From an uncultured Croceitalea sp. (lineage in GTDB: Bacteria; Bacteroidota; Bacteroidia; Flavobacteriales; Flavobacteriaceae), in NCBI GenBank assembly GCA_947495075.1, contig CANLXH010000002.1, positions 1,240,001 to 1,304,000 on the forward strand: a stretch of DNA of 64,000 nucleotides. The letters are read 5' to 3'. Shown piece by piece: positions 10,201 to 19,710 of the stretch (position 1 is its first letter; each line of letters opens with the position of its first letter). The translations under genes were made by a program, and so were the position numbers. The notes beneath the pieces were generated by a model that searched no databases, was not told where the DNA came from, and saw nothing but the letters and a program-made list of their open reading frames with translations.

Positions 10201-12773
10201 AAATGAGAGAAAGGAGCTAATTTTTTAGAAAATACATCAATGGAAAAATCACCGCCACCTTCAAATACTTTGGTTGTAAATGTAGCTTGTAGCATTCCAG
10301 GAGCATTGGTATTGGCACTTATCTTTTTATCGATAGTTGCGAAGCCATTTTCGTCTAGTTTTGTATTTAAAAACTGCAATTCTGCCTCATTAAATGTGCG
10401 GACAGGGTCCTGAAAAATATAACCTTTGTAGTTTTCAAACGCAGCTGCTGTTGGCTGTAACTTAGCATTAATATCTATTTTTAAGTTACGGGCAGGAGCA
10501 CCATGTAGCCATTGTACTTGTACTCTACCTTTATTATTTTTATTTGCTTTTAAAACTTCATCATCAAAAGCAAAGTTTACTTTTAATCTATTTGGCTTTA
10601 CCGTGGCAATTTTTAAGCTTTTGTTGAACTGTGCGCCACCGACAATTACTTTTGCATTCCATGTACCCGTTGGAGCATTAGCTCTTGTAGAGATAGGGAA
10701 ATAATAAAAATCACCTTCTTTTTTTGCATAAATTCCTTCAGAAATCTTTACGCTTTCACTTTTAAGTGTATTGCGTTGTACAAGTTTTCCTCTAGCATCT
10801 GTTACTTCTAAGGTGACTGGGTGATTCTGTGGTAGTGGATTTCCTTTGTCATCCAGTACAAACGTTAAGTGAGCAGTATCACCAGGGCGATGAACACCTC
10901 TTTCGGTATACATAAAACCTTGTAAACCACTTTGCAATTCTTGCCCAGAAACGTCAAATTTACTTAAGCTAAGTGCGTGTCCATCTTCTAATTTAGCATA
11001 TACATAATTTCTATTTTTTTCTGCTACAACAAAAGAAATAGTCTTGTCGCCATCATAAATGGCAAAACCTGAGGCATCTGTTGCAACTTCACTAATTAAT
11101 TGTTGTTGATAATTGTATAATTTAATTGTAGTGCTTGCCTCTGGCTGAGTGCTTAGCAAGTTTGTTACAGCAAAATGATAAGAACGGTTCTTACCTTTTT
11201 TTACGATTAAACCTAAATCGCTTCCTAAAAGGTTCGTAGTAACAACTCTATCTGGATTGTAGTAGGCTTGGTTACAAGGATTTTCTTGTTCCTCCCAATT
11301 GTAGTTGTAATTTCTCCAATAGTAAATTTCATTATCCCAGTAACGTTCTTCTTTGAGTTGTTCGGTTAAATCTTGACTACCATCATTAGAGACATAACGT
11401 TCTTCTTCCGTCGCGGTATCTGTTTCACAAGCATAACTTGTATGTTCTTTTTTAAAACTGAATTCAATTCGATATAAAGAGCCAGGATTCACTTTTATTA
11501 GCTCAGAAAGGTCTAGCGCGTGCGCTTTCCAATAACTGTTATTTTCATTGGACTCTTCTGTTAAAGTTATTACCTTATAAGCTACCCTACGACCAACAGT
11601 TCTTAAATCCGAATTGTATTGCTGGGTAAGATTATTGCCTTGAAGGTATTGTAACATATTATCTTCAAAAACTTGAACTACCCGAACTTCTACTGCCTTT
11701 AGGTTTACTGTTTCAAAATAAATGGGTGTTGATGCGGCATTTGGTAGAATTGTCCCCTTAGAAATTAAGCGGACATTTGGTTTTAACTGCTCAAAAGAAA
11801 TCCATTCTGAAAATGTGTTTTTTAAGGTAAAACCATATTCACTTTTAATACCTTCAAAAACATTGACACGAACCTGCCCCGTAATACGGTTAGAAGGATA
11901 AATTTTTAAAATATTTCCATTGGTTTCAAAACGTAGGTTTTCAGCATTTTCTATGGTTACTAAACCATTTAAATTCTGATTTTCTTTTAATGGTTCCGAA
12001 AAATTTAAGGTTAATGCTGCATTAGGTGATGTAGATGTTTTTGCACCAACCACTACAAATTTGTTTAGACCAGGAATAGTATAACTTTCTGTACCTTTAT
12101 TTTCCGCGTCAAGAGCTTTTCCATCCCAACTAATCTCTAATTTGGCATCATCTGTTTTACGTTGTATGCTATCTATTTTAAAACTAAAGTAACGTGCATT
12201 TTCAGCTGTATTCTCCCATTTTACAGGAATGGTTTTGCCTTCTTGTTTAACGGATAAAACCTCATTAATTTTTTCTGCATTAAGAATATCTGAAGCTTCT
12301 AAAGTGCCTGTTAGGTATTGTAAATCTTTATTGTAAGACTGCAAATCACCCAAATTTATTTTAAAATTAGGAGTGATGGTTTTGAAACTGAAGGTGTAAT
12401 TTTTGAATTCGTTATCCAAGCCTTCCACTAGTTTTCCTAAAGCCAGCGTAACAGTATACTCTGTATTTGAGTCCAAATGACTGTCTGGTTGAAAAGTAAG
12501 TTCTCTACCATTTTCGATAGCTAGTTTACCTTTAATTTTTGGGCTAGTTTTAATGTATTCTGCAGGGAGTTCTTGAGTGAGTTCAAATTGACCTAGCTGT
12601 TTTGCTAAAACTATCTTTATGGGAGCCGCAATACTTTGTTGCCCATTAGTATGGTAGCTAATGTGATCTTTAAACTTAAAAAGATTATCTGTTGTACTAG
12701 CGTCGTTCTTTTTTTTACAAGAACTAACTAGAATAACCAAGGAGATAACAAATACTTTAAAAAAACGACCCAT
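7209..12773 (-). CDS. bacterial alpha-2-macroglobulin lipoprotein
   Basis: Very large (1854 residues) cell-envelope protease trap, thought to protect the cell when the envelope is breached. A lipobox (VSSC, Cys19) predicts lipidation. Repeated MG-type beta domains fill the N-terminal two thirds, including the macroglobulin segment with GVHRPGDTAHLTF near residue 625. The thioester motif CVEQ is intact at 1411-1414, in the context YPHGCVEQTTSAAFPQ, followed by the helical TED domain and C-terminal beta domains. It lies just upstream of pbpC on the same strand. Pairing of this family with PBP1C, which could repair the wall where a2M traps an intruding protease, is well established. Confidence 0.95.
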   Translation of the reverse strand: MGRFFKVFVISLVILVSSCKKKNDASTTDNLFKFKDHISYHTNGQQSIAAPIKIVLAKQLGQFELTQELPAEYIKTSPKIKGKLAIENGRELTFQPDSHLDSNTEYTVTLALGKLVEGLDNEFKNYTFSFKTITPNFKINLGDLQSYNKDLQYLTGTLEASDILNAEKINEVLSVKQEGKTIPVKWENTAENARYFSFKIDSIQRKTDDAKLEISWDGKALDAENKGTESYTIPGLNKFVVVGAKTSTSPNAALTLNFSEPLKENQNLNGLVTIENAENLRFETNGNILKIYPSNRITGQVRVNVFEGIKSEYGFTLKNTFSEWISFEQLKPNVRLISKGTILPNAASTPIYFETVNLKAVEVRVVQVFEDNMLQYLQGNNLTQQYNSDLRTVGRRVAYKVITLTEESNENNSYWKAHALDLSELIKVNPGSLYRIEFSFKKEHTSYACETDTATEEERYVSNDGSQDLTEQLKEERYWDNEIYYWRNYNYNWEEQENPCNQAYYNPDRVVTTNLLGSDLGLIVKKGKNRSYHFAVTNLLSTQPEASTTIKLYNYQQQLISEVATDASGFAIYDGDKTISFVVAEKNRNYVYAKLEDGHALSLSKFDVSGQELQSGLQGFMYTERGVHRPGDTAHLTFVLDDKGNPLPQNHPVTLEVTDARGKLVQRNTLKSESVKISEGIYAKKEGDFYYFPISTRANAPTGTWNAKVIVGGAQFNKSLKIATVKPNRLKVNFAFDDEVLKANKNNKGRVQVQWLHGAPARNLKIDINAKLQPTAAAFENYKGYIFQDPVRTFNEAELQFLNTKLDENGFATIDKKISANTNAPGMLQATFTTKVFEGGGDFSIDVFSKKLAPFSHFVGLRSPEAKQYGSFLTDENTTFDVASVTEEGKPAANRKLKVKVFKIEWRWWWNRGYDNLSRYENATVHRPFKEMTVNTGADGKGNFNINISDDDGGRYLIRVFDEVSGHATGRTAYFYRNWWRRPTSGDTESSKILLFAADKEKYELGENAVVTFASDKGGRALLSIENGSEVLSTQWIETSAKETKATIPITAEMAPNAYINISLLQPHGQVVNDLPIRLYGVVPILVENPATFLAPKLQMPDVLEPEKSFKVSVSEANKKPMTYSIAVVDDGLLDLTRFKTPDIHSSFYARQALGVKTFDIFDDVMGAYSISVDNIYAIGGGGIAEGSKNRKAQRFKPVVSYLGPFTLKAGDKATHEIQMPNYVGSVRTMLIAGNAKSAYGKTDKTTPVRKPLMVLTSIPRKLSPGETVTIPVTVFAMEKKVKNVKVSIDAGNSLEPIGATSKNITFNSVGEQIVNFDFKVNPTKSFQTIKVSASGAGEKATSETEIDVENPNPITTKSSLYTIIENQSQTIDFSTFGTSGTNSAFIEFSTLPPMDFSKRIEYLVRYPHGCVEQTTSAAFPQLFLADIVDITFEKKKEIEKNIKSAIKKLSDFQAPNGGLSYWPGYNYADDWGSSYAGHFLLEAKQKGYQLPLTFLSNWLRYQKNASKQWSNQTTRYNDDISQAYRLYTLALAQQPELAAMNRLRETKNLSNEAKWRLAAAYALVGKEAIAKELTKVANINFKPNSYDYRTYGSVFRNRAMALETMVLLGDSQQRDLALSLAKNLSSQRWSSTQETSYALLAMAKMVGKNGGKSINIIFTNNGKETTVKTDRAIAQRSVAISSKEGQLFVKNNQNNVIYATLTQSGKLPVGQELEQQKKLNIKVNYLDAVGKSINVTELRQGTELQAQITVYNTTNDGYENLALTQIVPSGWEIVNTSYVDGANNNSGNADYIDTRDDRTNLYFGLGAKKSKTFTIKLNASFLGEYYLPGAQVEAMYDNTSYARNIGQWIKVVR

Positions 12774-13060
12774 TATTGAAGCAATTAAAAATTAAACAGT
12801 TTCATTTACCATTGCAAGATAGCCTAAATAAGAGGCAAGCAGTTCACTGAAAATGGGGTTTTTGAGTTTTTTGAACTCTATTTAGTTACGGACATATCTT
12901 TATCACTAGATGTTATTTTAAGAATATTTTGTGATGTTCGCCTAAATAGTTGCTTTGTATTCTTCATTTACTATTAAAATTACTTGTACAGCATATGATT
13001 AAATACTATAAGAAAGAAATATAGTATCTTGTTAGTGGGTGTAATAGTAAATACTGAAAT
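12774..13060. other. gene-free AT-rich spacer
   Basis: This stretch carries the divergent upstream region of the alpha-2-macroglobulin gene and of the small broken gene at 13061. I see no intact ORF, strong hairpin or clear TAnnTTTG promoter in it. Confidence 0.5.
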
Positions 13061-13196
13061 ATGAAATCAATATTTTATAAAATATTGATTGTCTGTGTTT
13101 TTATTATCACAATTTACTATAGAGGCACAGGACAATAAGTTAAGGATACATGCATTAAGCCTCGGAGGTGGTATTGAATCAACTACATGTTTATAA
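13061..13196 (+). pseudogene. remnant of a small secreted protein (frameshifted)
   Basis: The ATG at 13061 opens a signal-peptide-like sequence (MKSIFYKILIVCVFIIT) but stops after 25 codons, at 13138. One base over, the reading frame continues as FTIEAQDNKLRIHALSLGG and on to a stop at 13196. Joined, this gives a normal signal peptide with an EAQ cleavage site and a short mature start. It looks like the 5' scrap of an exported protein with a single-base frameshift, truncated soon after. No homologous intact copy is in the window. Confidence 0.4.
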
Positions 13197-13212
13197 TGTA
13201 CTGCTGAAAATT

Positions 13213-13656
13213 TTACCTTAGGCTAACTGAATAAGAACCGTTGTTTAGTTCTGTAACCCTCCCATTACTGGAAAAACTTTGTAATTGCTGTATGCCACCA
13301 CAACAACCGTCATTCTCTGAGAGTGTGATATCTATGGACAAATCTGCAGAAGCTTCACTCGCAAATGTTAAAGTGTAATTATTTTCTCCAAGTTGCCAAG
13401 GAAAATTATCTAAAATTAAAAGTAGTGTTCCGTCTTCGGTTTCAAAAATATTCAGTGTAATTTCACTATTGTTCTCACCGGTGATGACAATATCATCTAT
13501 CGTATAGGTTTCATTTGCAAAAACATTACCGCCATTTTCTAAGACTCTTAAAGCTAAGCTTGGAGGGCCTGCGCAGAGTACAGCTGCGCAATCGTCTTCT
13601 GGGCAGCAGGTTGCACATAAAATCATTAAACTAGCTATAAAATATTTTAGGAACAT
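13213..13656 (-). CDS. small Cys-rich lipoprotein, unknown function
   Basis: 147 residues. The N-terminus MFLKYFIASLMILCATC fits a lipoprotein signal, with Cys17 or 18 as the lipidation site. It is followed by a cysteine-dense stretch (CCPEDDCAAVLCAG). The remaining 110 residues look all-beta, and a CCGG motif near 120 suggests disulfides. I recognise no family. It lies between the broken gene and the TPM/LemA group, in the same orientation as the latter but separated by 74 bp. Confidence 0.7.
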   Translation of the reverse strand: MFLKYFIASLMILCATCCPEDDCAAVLCAGPPSLALRVLENGGNVFANETYTIDDIVITGENNSEITLNIFETEDGTLLLILDNFPWQLGENNYTLTFASEASADLSIDITLSENDGCCGGIQQLQSFSSNGRVTELNNGSYSVSLR

Positions 13657-13730
13657 ACGTTTTCTTTTAGGAGTTTATAAAGTTAAAAAGGTTGCGTTAG
13701 ATTTTACCATCAACTATCAACCATCAACTA

Positions 13731-14525
13731 TTACCATCCGCCAGAAGCACCGCCTCCACCAAAGCCTCCTCCACCGAAGCCTCCTCTAAATCCACCACTA
13801 CCAAAACCACCTCCTGAGGAGCCAGAACGGTAGCCACCACGGCCCATATTGCTAAGAATAATGATGTCAAGTAAATCGCCTCCTATCCCTCTGCGTCCAC
13901 CACCACGATTATTTCCTTTGCCGCCTCTTCCTTTTCTCCCAATAAGAATAAAGAAAATGACTAGAAAGATGATGAAAGGTAAAAGTGATTCAAAAGAAAA
14001 ACCTTGATTATTGCTAAAACTTCTATTTTCTTGAAATGCTCCAGTTAGTACCTTAAAAATAGCATCTGCACCCTTGTTTAATCCGTTGTAATAATTACCA
14101 ACTTTAAATTCAGGTATGATAATAGATTCAATAATGCGCTTGCTCATAGCATCTGTAAGTAATCCTTCAACGCCATAGCCTGTATTAATTGCGATTCTCC
14201 GGTCATCTTTAGCTAGGAGAACTAAAACTCCATTATCCTTATTTTCTTGACCAATACCCCATTTTTCACCCCATTGTGCACCAAGGAAATTTATATTTTC
14301 GCCTTCAGTAGAACTGATAATCGCAATAACTATTTGTGTTGAGGTACTATCTGCGTAGCGTATTAATTTTTGCTCTAACTTGGACTTTTGAGAAGCAGAT
14401 AGTAGATTTACATAATCGTAAACACTAGTTTGTTTTATGGGTTTTTCAGGAATGGTAAATTGCCCCCAAGCGAGGTTAGTAAAAAATAAAGTCAGTAATA
14501 GACTAACCTTTAGAAATCGCATCAC
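13731..14525 (-). CDS. TPM-domain membrane protein with Gly-rich tail
   Basis: 264 residues: a signal peptide (cleavage after AWG), a TPM/TLP18.3-type domain (residues 25-155, with YVNLLSASQKSKLE and the conserved DNGVLVLLAKDDRRIAI core), one membrane helix (about 180-198) and a tail of GGG/FGGGG repeats. TPM proteins in bacteria usually travel with LemA, as here. In plants a TPM domain acts as a phosphatase in photosystem repair; the bacterial role is unclear. The start overlaps the end of the upstream TPM gene by 23 bp, indicating one operon with it and lemA. Confidence 0.85.
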   Translation of the reverse strand: MMRFLKVSLLLTLFFTNLAWGQFTIPEKPIKQTSVYDYVNLLSASQKSKLEQKLIRYADSTSTQIVIAIISSTEGENINFLGAQWGEKWGIGQENKDNGVLVLLAKDDRRIAINTGYGVEGLLTDAMSKRIIESIIIPEFKVGNYYNGLNKGADAIFKVLTGAFQENRSFSNNQGFSFESLLPFIIFLVIFFILIGRKGRGGKGNNRGGGRRGIGGDLLDIIILSNMGRGGYRSGSSGGGFGSGGFRGGFGGGGFGGGGASGGW

Positions 14526-14940
14526 TAAGTTCGTTTGTATCGTTATGATTCCATGGAAAGTGTGCTTCTAATTCTTTTCCAGCTTTTAGAACACCATTTA
14601 CGATACCTTGTTTAAAGTTTCCAGTTTTAAAATGATGCGAAATTACTTCTTTAGTATCGTCCCAAAAACCTTTAGGAACGGCTTTGTCTATGCCTTTGTC
14701 TCCATAAAGCACAAACTTTTTGTCTTCTACAGCTACATAAAGTAATACCCCATTTTCATCTTTGGTATTATCCATTTTTAGAAAATGAAATACTTGTTGA
14801 GCACGGCTAAAATGGTCTATTTTGGCAGAAGCTTCAATATGAACTCTAATTTCGCCAGAAGTATTTTTTTCAGCTTCAAGAATTGCGTTTACAATTTCTT
14901 GTTCTTCATCAAAGGATAAAAAAGCTTCAACTTTAGACAT
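14503..14940 (-). CDS. cytosolic TPM-domain protein
   Basis: 145 residues with no signal peptide. The TPM fold is visible from EIVNAILEAEKNTSGEIRVHIE through DENGVLLYVAVEDKKFVLYGDKGID to a C-terminal HFKTGNFKQGIVNGVLKAG. It is the second, shorter TPM copy in the operon lemA-TPM-TPM; only 2 bp separate it from lemA, and it overlaps the membrane TPM gene. The pair probably works on opposite faces of the inner membrane (inference). Confidence 0.85.
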   Translation of the reverse strand: MSKVEAFLSFDEEQEIVNAILEAEKNTSGEIRVHIEASAKIDHFSRAQQVFHFLKMDNTKDENGVLLYVAVEDKKFVLYGDKGIDKAVPKGFWDDTKEVISHHFKTGNFKQGIVNGVLKAGKELEAHFPWNHNDTNELSDAISKG

Positions 14941-14942
14941 AT

Positions 14943-15539
14943 TTAATCAAAATTAAAATCTACATCAGGTGCATCTTCAGCCCTAGGTTTAGAACTAAAT
15001 AGTGCCAGAGGGTCAAAATTTGCAATATTAGCGATGATATTAGTAGGTATTTTTTTAATCTTAATATTGTATTCTCCAGCCAAATCATTAAACCTGTTAC
15101 GCTCAACATTTATTCGATTTTCAGTCCCTTCTAACTGTGATTGTAATTCTAAGAAGTTTTGGTTAGATTTTAAATCTGGATAACGTTCTACGGTTACTAA
15201 CAATCTAGAGAGTGCGGAGGATAATCCAGATTGTACCTGTTGAAACTGTGCTAACTTTTCTGGTGTTAAATTGTTAGCATCAATAGTGGTAGAGGTCGCT
15301 TTAGAACGTGCCTCGATTACATCTTTTAATGTGCCTCTTTCAAAATCAGCAGCCCCTTGTACCGTTTTAACCAAATTACCAATTAAATCGCTTCTTCTTT
15401 GGTAAGAACTTTCAACATTTGCCCATTGTTTAGTAGCTTGCCCTTTCATATCTACCAATGTATTATTCGTATTTACATACCACATACCACCGATTAGTAG
15501 GATACCAATAATGATGATTACAGGAATTAATTTTTTCAT
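14943..15539 (-). CDS. lemA: LemA family protein
   Basis: 198 residues: an N-terminal membrane anchor (KKLIPVIIIIGILLIGGMWYV) followed by the long helical LemA body with NTLVDMKGQATKQWANVE, YQRRSDLIGNLVKTVQG and RFNDLAGEYNIKIKK. LemA proteins are membrane-anchored helical bundles of unknown biochemical role. Linkage to TPM genes is conserved across Bacteroidota. It is the first gene of the three-gene operon; MerR ends 16 bp upstream on the same strand, so transcription may read through from there. Confidence 0.93.
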   Translation of the reverse strand: MKKLIPVIIIIGILLIGGMWYVNTNNTLVDMKGQATKQWANVESSYQRRSDLIGNLVKTVQGAADFERGTLKDVIEARSKATSTTIDANNLTPEKLAQFQQVQSGLSSALSRLLVTVERYPDLKSNQNFLELQSQLEGTENRINVERNRFNDLAGEYNIKIKKIPTNIIANIANFDPLALFSSKPRAEDAPDVDFNFD

Positions 15540-15555
15540 TTTAGTAAGTGTTTAT

Positions 15556-15885
15556 TTATAGTTGTTCTTTTACCTTAAGAAGTTCTGCTCGTATTTTCTG
15601 TAGTTTTTCTATAACTTCAAAATTGGATAGCGTTTTCTGCTTTTCTTCTTTTAAATGAATTTTAGCACCTTCTAAAGTAAAACCTCTTTCTTTTACCAGA
15701 TGGTATATTAGTTGAAGATTTTTAATGTCTTGGGGAGTAAATTTCCGATTACCCTTAGCGTTCTTTTTTGGCTTAATGGCATCAAATTCTTTTTCCCAAA
15801 AACGAATAAGAGAAGTATTTACACCAAAGGCCTTGGCTACTTCGCCAATACCATAATATCTTTTTTCAGGAAGTTCTACGTGCAT
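15556..15885 (-). CDS. MerR family transcriptional regulator
   Basis: 109 residues, small for the family. The winged HTH is clear: YYGIGEVAKAFGVNTSLIRF, then WEKEFDAIKPKKNAKGNRKF, a dimer helix and a short coiled tail. The C-terminus has no effector domain or Cys cluster, so the signal is unknown. It is packed immediately against the M23 peptidase gene (stop at 15886, start at 15885), and probably belongs to a peptidase-MerR-LemA-TPM transcript. This arrangement is common in Flavobacteriaceae. Confidence 0.9.
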   Translation of the reverse strand: MHVELPEKRYYGIGEVAKAFGVNTSLIRFWEKEFDAIKPKKNAKGNRKFTPQDIKNLQLIYHLVKERGFTLEGAKIHLKEEKQKTLSNFEVIEKLQKIRAELLKVKEQL

Positions 15886-16863
15886 TTAATCTAAGGATTG
15901 GTTCTCTTGATTTGCATATTTGAGCATATTCTCAAATTCTATTGGTGATAAACTACCGTAATAGAAATTAATTGGGTTAATTTTTTCTTTATCCTTCCAA
16001 ACCTCATAATGTAGGTGAGGTGCTTCTGAACGTCCGGTACTGCCAACAAAGCCAATTAAGTCGCCACGTTTTACTTTTTGCCCTTTACTTACATTGTATT
16101 TGCTCATATGCGCATATAAAGTCATGTATCCATGCCCATGCTCTATACGAATGTGTTTTCCATAACCAGAAGAATTACTGTCTGCTCGAGTTACTTTCCC
16201 ATTACCGGTTGCATATATAGGGGTTCCTCTAGGAGCTGTAAAATCCATCCCCCAATGTTTTTTTCTCGTTTTAAGAAAAGGATCTGTACGCCAACCAAAA
16301 CCTGAAGCCATTCGCTTTAAATCTTCATTTCTTACAGGTTGTATGGCAGGAATAGCTTCTAAGAATTTTTCTTTCTCTTCTGCTAAAATTGCAATTTCAT
16401 CTAAAGATTTGGATTGGATAACCATTTGTTTTTGGATGATATCCAAACGTTGCGTCGCATCGATAATAATTTTAGAATTATTAAATCCTTCTAAAGATTT
16501 ATAACGATTTACTCCACCAAACCCTGCTTTTCGTTGCTCTTCAGGAATTGGATTTGCTTCAAAATACAATCGATAAATATTATTGTCTCTATCCTCAATG
16601 TTTGCCAGCACTTGCTCCATTTGCTCCATCTTTTTCCCTAAAATATCAAACTGAAGCTCATAGTTTTCCACCTCTCTAGCTAAAGAGAGTTCTCTTGGAG
16701 TATTTAAAATATCAGTATTTAAAAGAATGACTAGACCAATTAATCCAAAAAGCGCAGAACCTAAAATAAAGAAGAATAGATTACGATACCTTTTAGATTT
16801 TTTAGGTTCAATCTTTCGATAAGAAAGCGTATCAGGATCGTAATAGTATTTTACTTTAGACAT
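15886..16863 (-). CDS. membrane-anchored M23 metallopeptidase
   Basis: 325 residues. A short cytoplasmic head, one membrane helix (about 28-48), a coiled coil (60-160) and a C-terminal LytM/M23 domain. Zinc ligands are present: H in HWGMDF with D four residues on, and HLHYEV near the end; GYGKHIRIEHG and LYAHMS are also typical. The ligand set is intact, so it should cut peptidoglycan cross-links. Such anchored M23 proteins act in cell separation and wall remodelling. It is divergent from alaS. Confidence 0.93.
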   Translation of the reverse strand: MSKVKYYYDPDTLSYRKIEPKKSKRYRNLFFFILGSALFGLIGLVILLNTDILNTPRELSLAREVENYELQFDILGKKMEQMEQVLANIEDRDNNIYRLYFEANPIPEEQRKAGFGGVNRYKSLEGFNNSKIIIDATQRLDIIQKQMVIQSKSLDEIAILAEEKEKFLEAIPAIQPVRNEDLKRMASGFGWRTDPFLKTRKKHWGMDFTAPRGTPIYATGNGKVTRADSNSSGYGKHIRIEHGHGYMTLYAHMSKYNVSKGQKVKRGDLIGFVGSTGRSEAPHLHYEVWKDKEKINPINFYYGSLSPIEFENMLKYANQENQSLD

Positions 16864-16968
16864 GAGTGGATTTTATCCTATTTTTGGTCATTCATTTTTT
16901 TGATAACAAACAAATATAAAAATTGTTTTGTTGAATCTGTTAAAATTAATTAAAGCTTAGCTCTTAAG

Positions 16969-19584
16969 ATGACATCGCAAAAGGTTAGAGAACAGTTTTT
17001 AAACTTTTTTAAATCGAAAGAACACAAGATTGTTCCTTCGGCCCCAATGGTCATGAAAAATGACCCAACATTATTGTTTACAAATGCGGGAATGAATCAG
17101 TTTAAAGAATTCTTTTTGGGGAATACTGTTTCGAAATCAAAACGGATTACCGACACACAAAAATGCCTTCGTGTAAGTGGGAAGCATAATGATTTGGAAG
17201 AGGTTGGTAAGGACACCTATCACCATACAATGTTTGAGATGCTGGGGAACTGGAGTTTTGGCAATTATTTTAAAAAAGAAGCTATTCAATGGGCATGGGA
17301 GCTTTTAACAGAGGTCTATAAAATTGATAAAGATAGCCTGTATGTTTCTGTTTTTGAAGGCAGCGACGATGCTGATAATCTAAAAATGGACCAAGAAGCT
17401 TTTGATCTTTGGAGTGCTATTGTTCCCAAGGACCGAATTATCATGGGCAATAAAAAAGATAATTTTTGGGAGATGGGCGAGCAAGGTCCTTGTGGTCCTT
17501 GTTCGGAAATTCATGTAGATATTCGCTCAGAAGATGAAAAAGCTAAAGTTTCAGGGGCTTCATTAGTAAACCAAGATCACCCTTTAGTGGTGGAGATTTG
17601 GAACTTGGTTTTTATGCAATACAACCGTAAGGCTAGTGGAAAATTAGAAAATTTACCAGAGAAGCATGTAGATACCGGAATGGGTTTTGAGCGTTTGTGT
17701 ATGGTTTTACAGGATGTAAAATCTAATTATGATACGGATGTTTTTACACCGCTTATTAGAGAAATAGAAACCATTACCAATCATAAATATGGTAAGGATG
17801 AGCAAACTGATGTTGCAATTAGAGTTATAGCAGATCATGTGCGAGCGGTTGCTTTTTCTATTGCTGATGGGCAATTACCAAGTAATACCGGAGCAGGATA
17901 TGTAATACGAAGAGTCTTGCGAAGAGCAATCCGCTATGGATTTACCTTTTTGGATGTTACAAAACCATTTATATACAGATTGGTCAAAGTTTTGGGGGAA
18001 TCTATGGGGAAGGCTTTTCCAGAATTAAAAGAGCAATACCAATTGATTGAAAATGTGGTCAAGGAAGAAGAAAATTCTTTCCTGAGCACCTTAGAACAAG
18101 GCTTGGTATTGTTGGACTCCGTAATTAAATCGTCCAAAGGCAAAACAATCGACGGCCAAAAAGCTTTTGAACTGTACGATACTTTTGGTTTCCCTATAGA
18201 TCTAACCGCTTTGATCCTTGAGGAAAAAGGATATGGTTTGGACGTGGAGGGTTTTGAAAAGGCTTTGCAAGCACAAAAAGACCGTTCTAGAGCTGCTTCA
18301 CAAACCTCAAAGGAAGATTGGACGGTTCTTTTAGACGATTCCGAACAAGAATTTATTGGATATGATAGCTTAGAGGCAAATGTTAAAATAGTCAAGTATA
18401 GAAAAGTCTCCAGCAAAAAAGATGGAGATCAGTACCAGATGGTATTTAATCTTACGCCATTTTATGCCGAGGGTGGTGGTCAGGTGGGTGATAAAGGCTA
18501 TTTAGAGGCGTCTAATGGGGATGTAACCTATATTATTGATACGAAAAGAGAAAACAACGAGATTGTGCATTTTTCAGAAACGCTCCCCAAAAACGTTTCA
18601 GGTTCTTTTAAGGCAGCAGTTGATGAAAAACAGCGTCGTAGAACGGAGCGTAATCATACAGCTACACACTTGTTGCATCAGGCATTGCGCGAAATATTAG
18701 GAGAACATGTGGAGCAAAAAGGCTCTGCAGTGCATTCTAAATACCTCCGATTCGACTTTTCTCACTTTTCAAAGTTGAGTACAAAAGAACTTAGAGCTGT
18801 TGAGAATTTTGTAAATGCACGTATCGATGGGCAATTGCCTTTTGAAGAAAATAGAAATACTCCTATAAAGGAAGCTATGGCACAAGGCGCTATGGCATTA
18901 TTTGGGGAAAAATATGGCGATACGGTAAGGACCGTACGATTTGGGCAATCCATAGAACTATGTGGCGGGACCCATGTAAAGAATACAGGAGATATCTGGC
19001 ATTTTAAAATTACGTCTGAAGGTGCTGTTGCAGCGGGGATACGAAGAATAGAGGCCATAACCTCGGATGCCGTTAAAGAATTTTACTTTAAGAACAACAG
19101 GTCCCTTTTTGAGATTAGAGACTTGTTGAATAACGCGCAAGACCCAGTAAAAGCAGTAGCATCTTTACAAGAAGAAAATATACAATTAAAGAAGCAGGTG
19201 GAGTCTTTGCTTAAGGACAAAGCCAAAGGTTTAAAGTCTGAGTTGTTGAATGAACTAACGGATATTAATGAAGTTAAATTTTTGGCCAAAAAGGTGGATT
19301 TGGATGCTGCAGGAATCAAGGATCTATCTTTTGAGATGGGGCAGAATAAGGAAAACCTGTTTTTATTGTTAGCTTCGGAGAAAGATGGTAAAGCCATATT
19401 GTCCTGCTATATCTCCAAAGAATTGGCTTTTGAGCGCAATCTTAATGCGGGGGCCATAGTTCGGGAGCTTGGTAAATTTATTCAAGGAGGTGGTGGGGGC
19501 CAACCGTTTTTTGCAACTGCTGGAGGTAAAAACCCTGCTGGTATTCCCGAGGCTTTGGATAAGGTAAAAGCGTATTTAAAATAA
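16969..19584 (+). CDS. alaS: alanyl-tRNA synthetase
   Basis: 871 residues, normal length. The class II catalytic core opens at the N-terminus ([19 protein letters not shown], then [20 protein letters not shown]). The editing domain carries the zinc ligands HTATHLLH (near 562-569) and CGGTHV (near 664). The C-terminal C-Ala domain has the oligomerising helix and ends with [15 protein letters not shown]. The gene is somewhat richer in G+C than its neighbours. It is divergent from the M23 gene and followed by a tiny lipoprotein ORF. Confidence 0.98.
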   Translation: MTSQKVREQFLNFFKSKEHKIVPSAPMVMKNDPTLLFTNAGMNQFKEFFLGNTVSKSKRITDTQKCLRVSGKHNDLEEVGKDTYHHTMFEMLGNWSFGNYFKKEAIQWAWELLTEVYKIDKDSLYVSVFEGSDDADNLKMDQEAFDLWSAIVPKDRIIMGNKKDNFWEMGEQGPCGPCSEIHVDIRSEDEKAKVSGASLVNQDHPLVVEIWNLVFMQYNRKASGKLENLPEKHVDTGMGFERLCMVLQDVKSNYDTDVFTPLIREIETITNHKYGKDEQTDVAIRVIADHVRAVAFSIADGQLPSNTGAGYVIRRVLRRAIRYGFTFLDVTKPFIYRLVKVLGESMGKAFPELKEQYQLIENVVKEEENSFLSTLEQGLVLLDSVIKSSKGKTIDGQKAFELYDTFGFPIDLTALILEEKGYGLDVEGFEKALQAQKDRSRAASQTSKEDWTVLLDDSEQEFIGYDSLEANVKIVKYRKVSSKKDGDQYQMVFNLTPFYAEGGGQVGDKGYLEASNGDVTYIIDTKRENNEIVHFSETLPKNVSGSFKAAVDEKQRRRTERNHTATHLLHQALREILGEHVEQKGSAVHSKYLRFDFSHFSKLSTKELRAVENFVNARIDGQLPFEENRNTPIKEAMAQGAMALFGEKYGDTVRTVRFGQSIELCGGTHVKNTGDIWHFKITSEGAVAAGIRRIEAITSDAVKEFYFKNNRSLFEIRDLLNNAQDPVKAVASLQEENIQLKKQVESLLKDKAKGLKSELLNELTDINEVKFLAKKVDLDAAGIKDLSFEMGQNKENLFLLLASEKDGKAILSCYISKELAFERNLNAGAIVRELGKFIQGGGGGQPFFATAGGKNPAGIPEALDKVKAYLK

Positions 19585-19592
19585 AAAAAAAT

Positions 19593-19685
19593 ATGAACAA
19601 GTTCAGGGGATTATTTGTTTTTCTATTATCAAGTCTGGCACTACTTAATTGTTCATCTTCTGATGATAGTTCTAGTGATGGGTAG
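19593..19685 (+). CDS. 30-residue lipopeptide or truncated lipoprotein
   Basis: Starting 8 bp after alaS, the ORF encodes a perfect lipoprotein signal (basic start, hydrophobic core FVFLLSSLALL, lipobox LLNC at 17-20), then only ten residues, SSSDDSSSDG, before TAG. The Ser/Asp-rich stretch after Cys is the type of sequence that sends Bacteroidota lipoproteins to the cell surface. Only 25 bp separate its stop from the next gene, so either a larger lipoprotein was deleted or the product is a genuine micro-lipoprotein. Confidence 0.5.
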   Translation: MNKFRGLFVFLLSSLALLNCSSSDDSSSDG

Positions 19686-19710
19686 TTTTAGAGTTTAATA
19701 ATTACCAAAT

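Noticed and set aside
4749-12773. pbpC-alpha-2-macroglobulin pair as a novel system
   Set aside because: The association is already well known in Gram-negative bacteria; the motifs here are standard.
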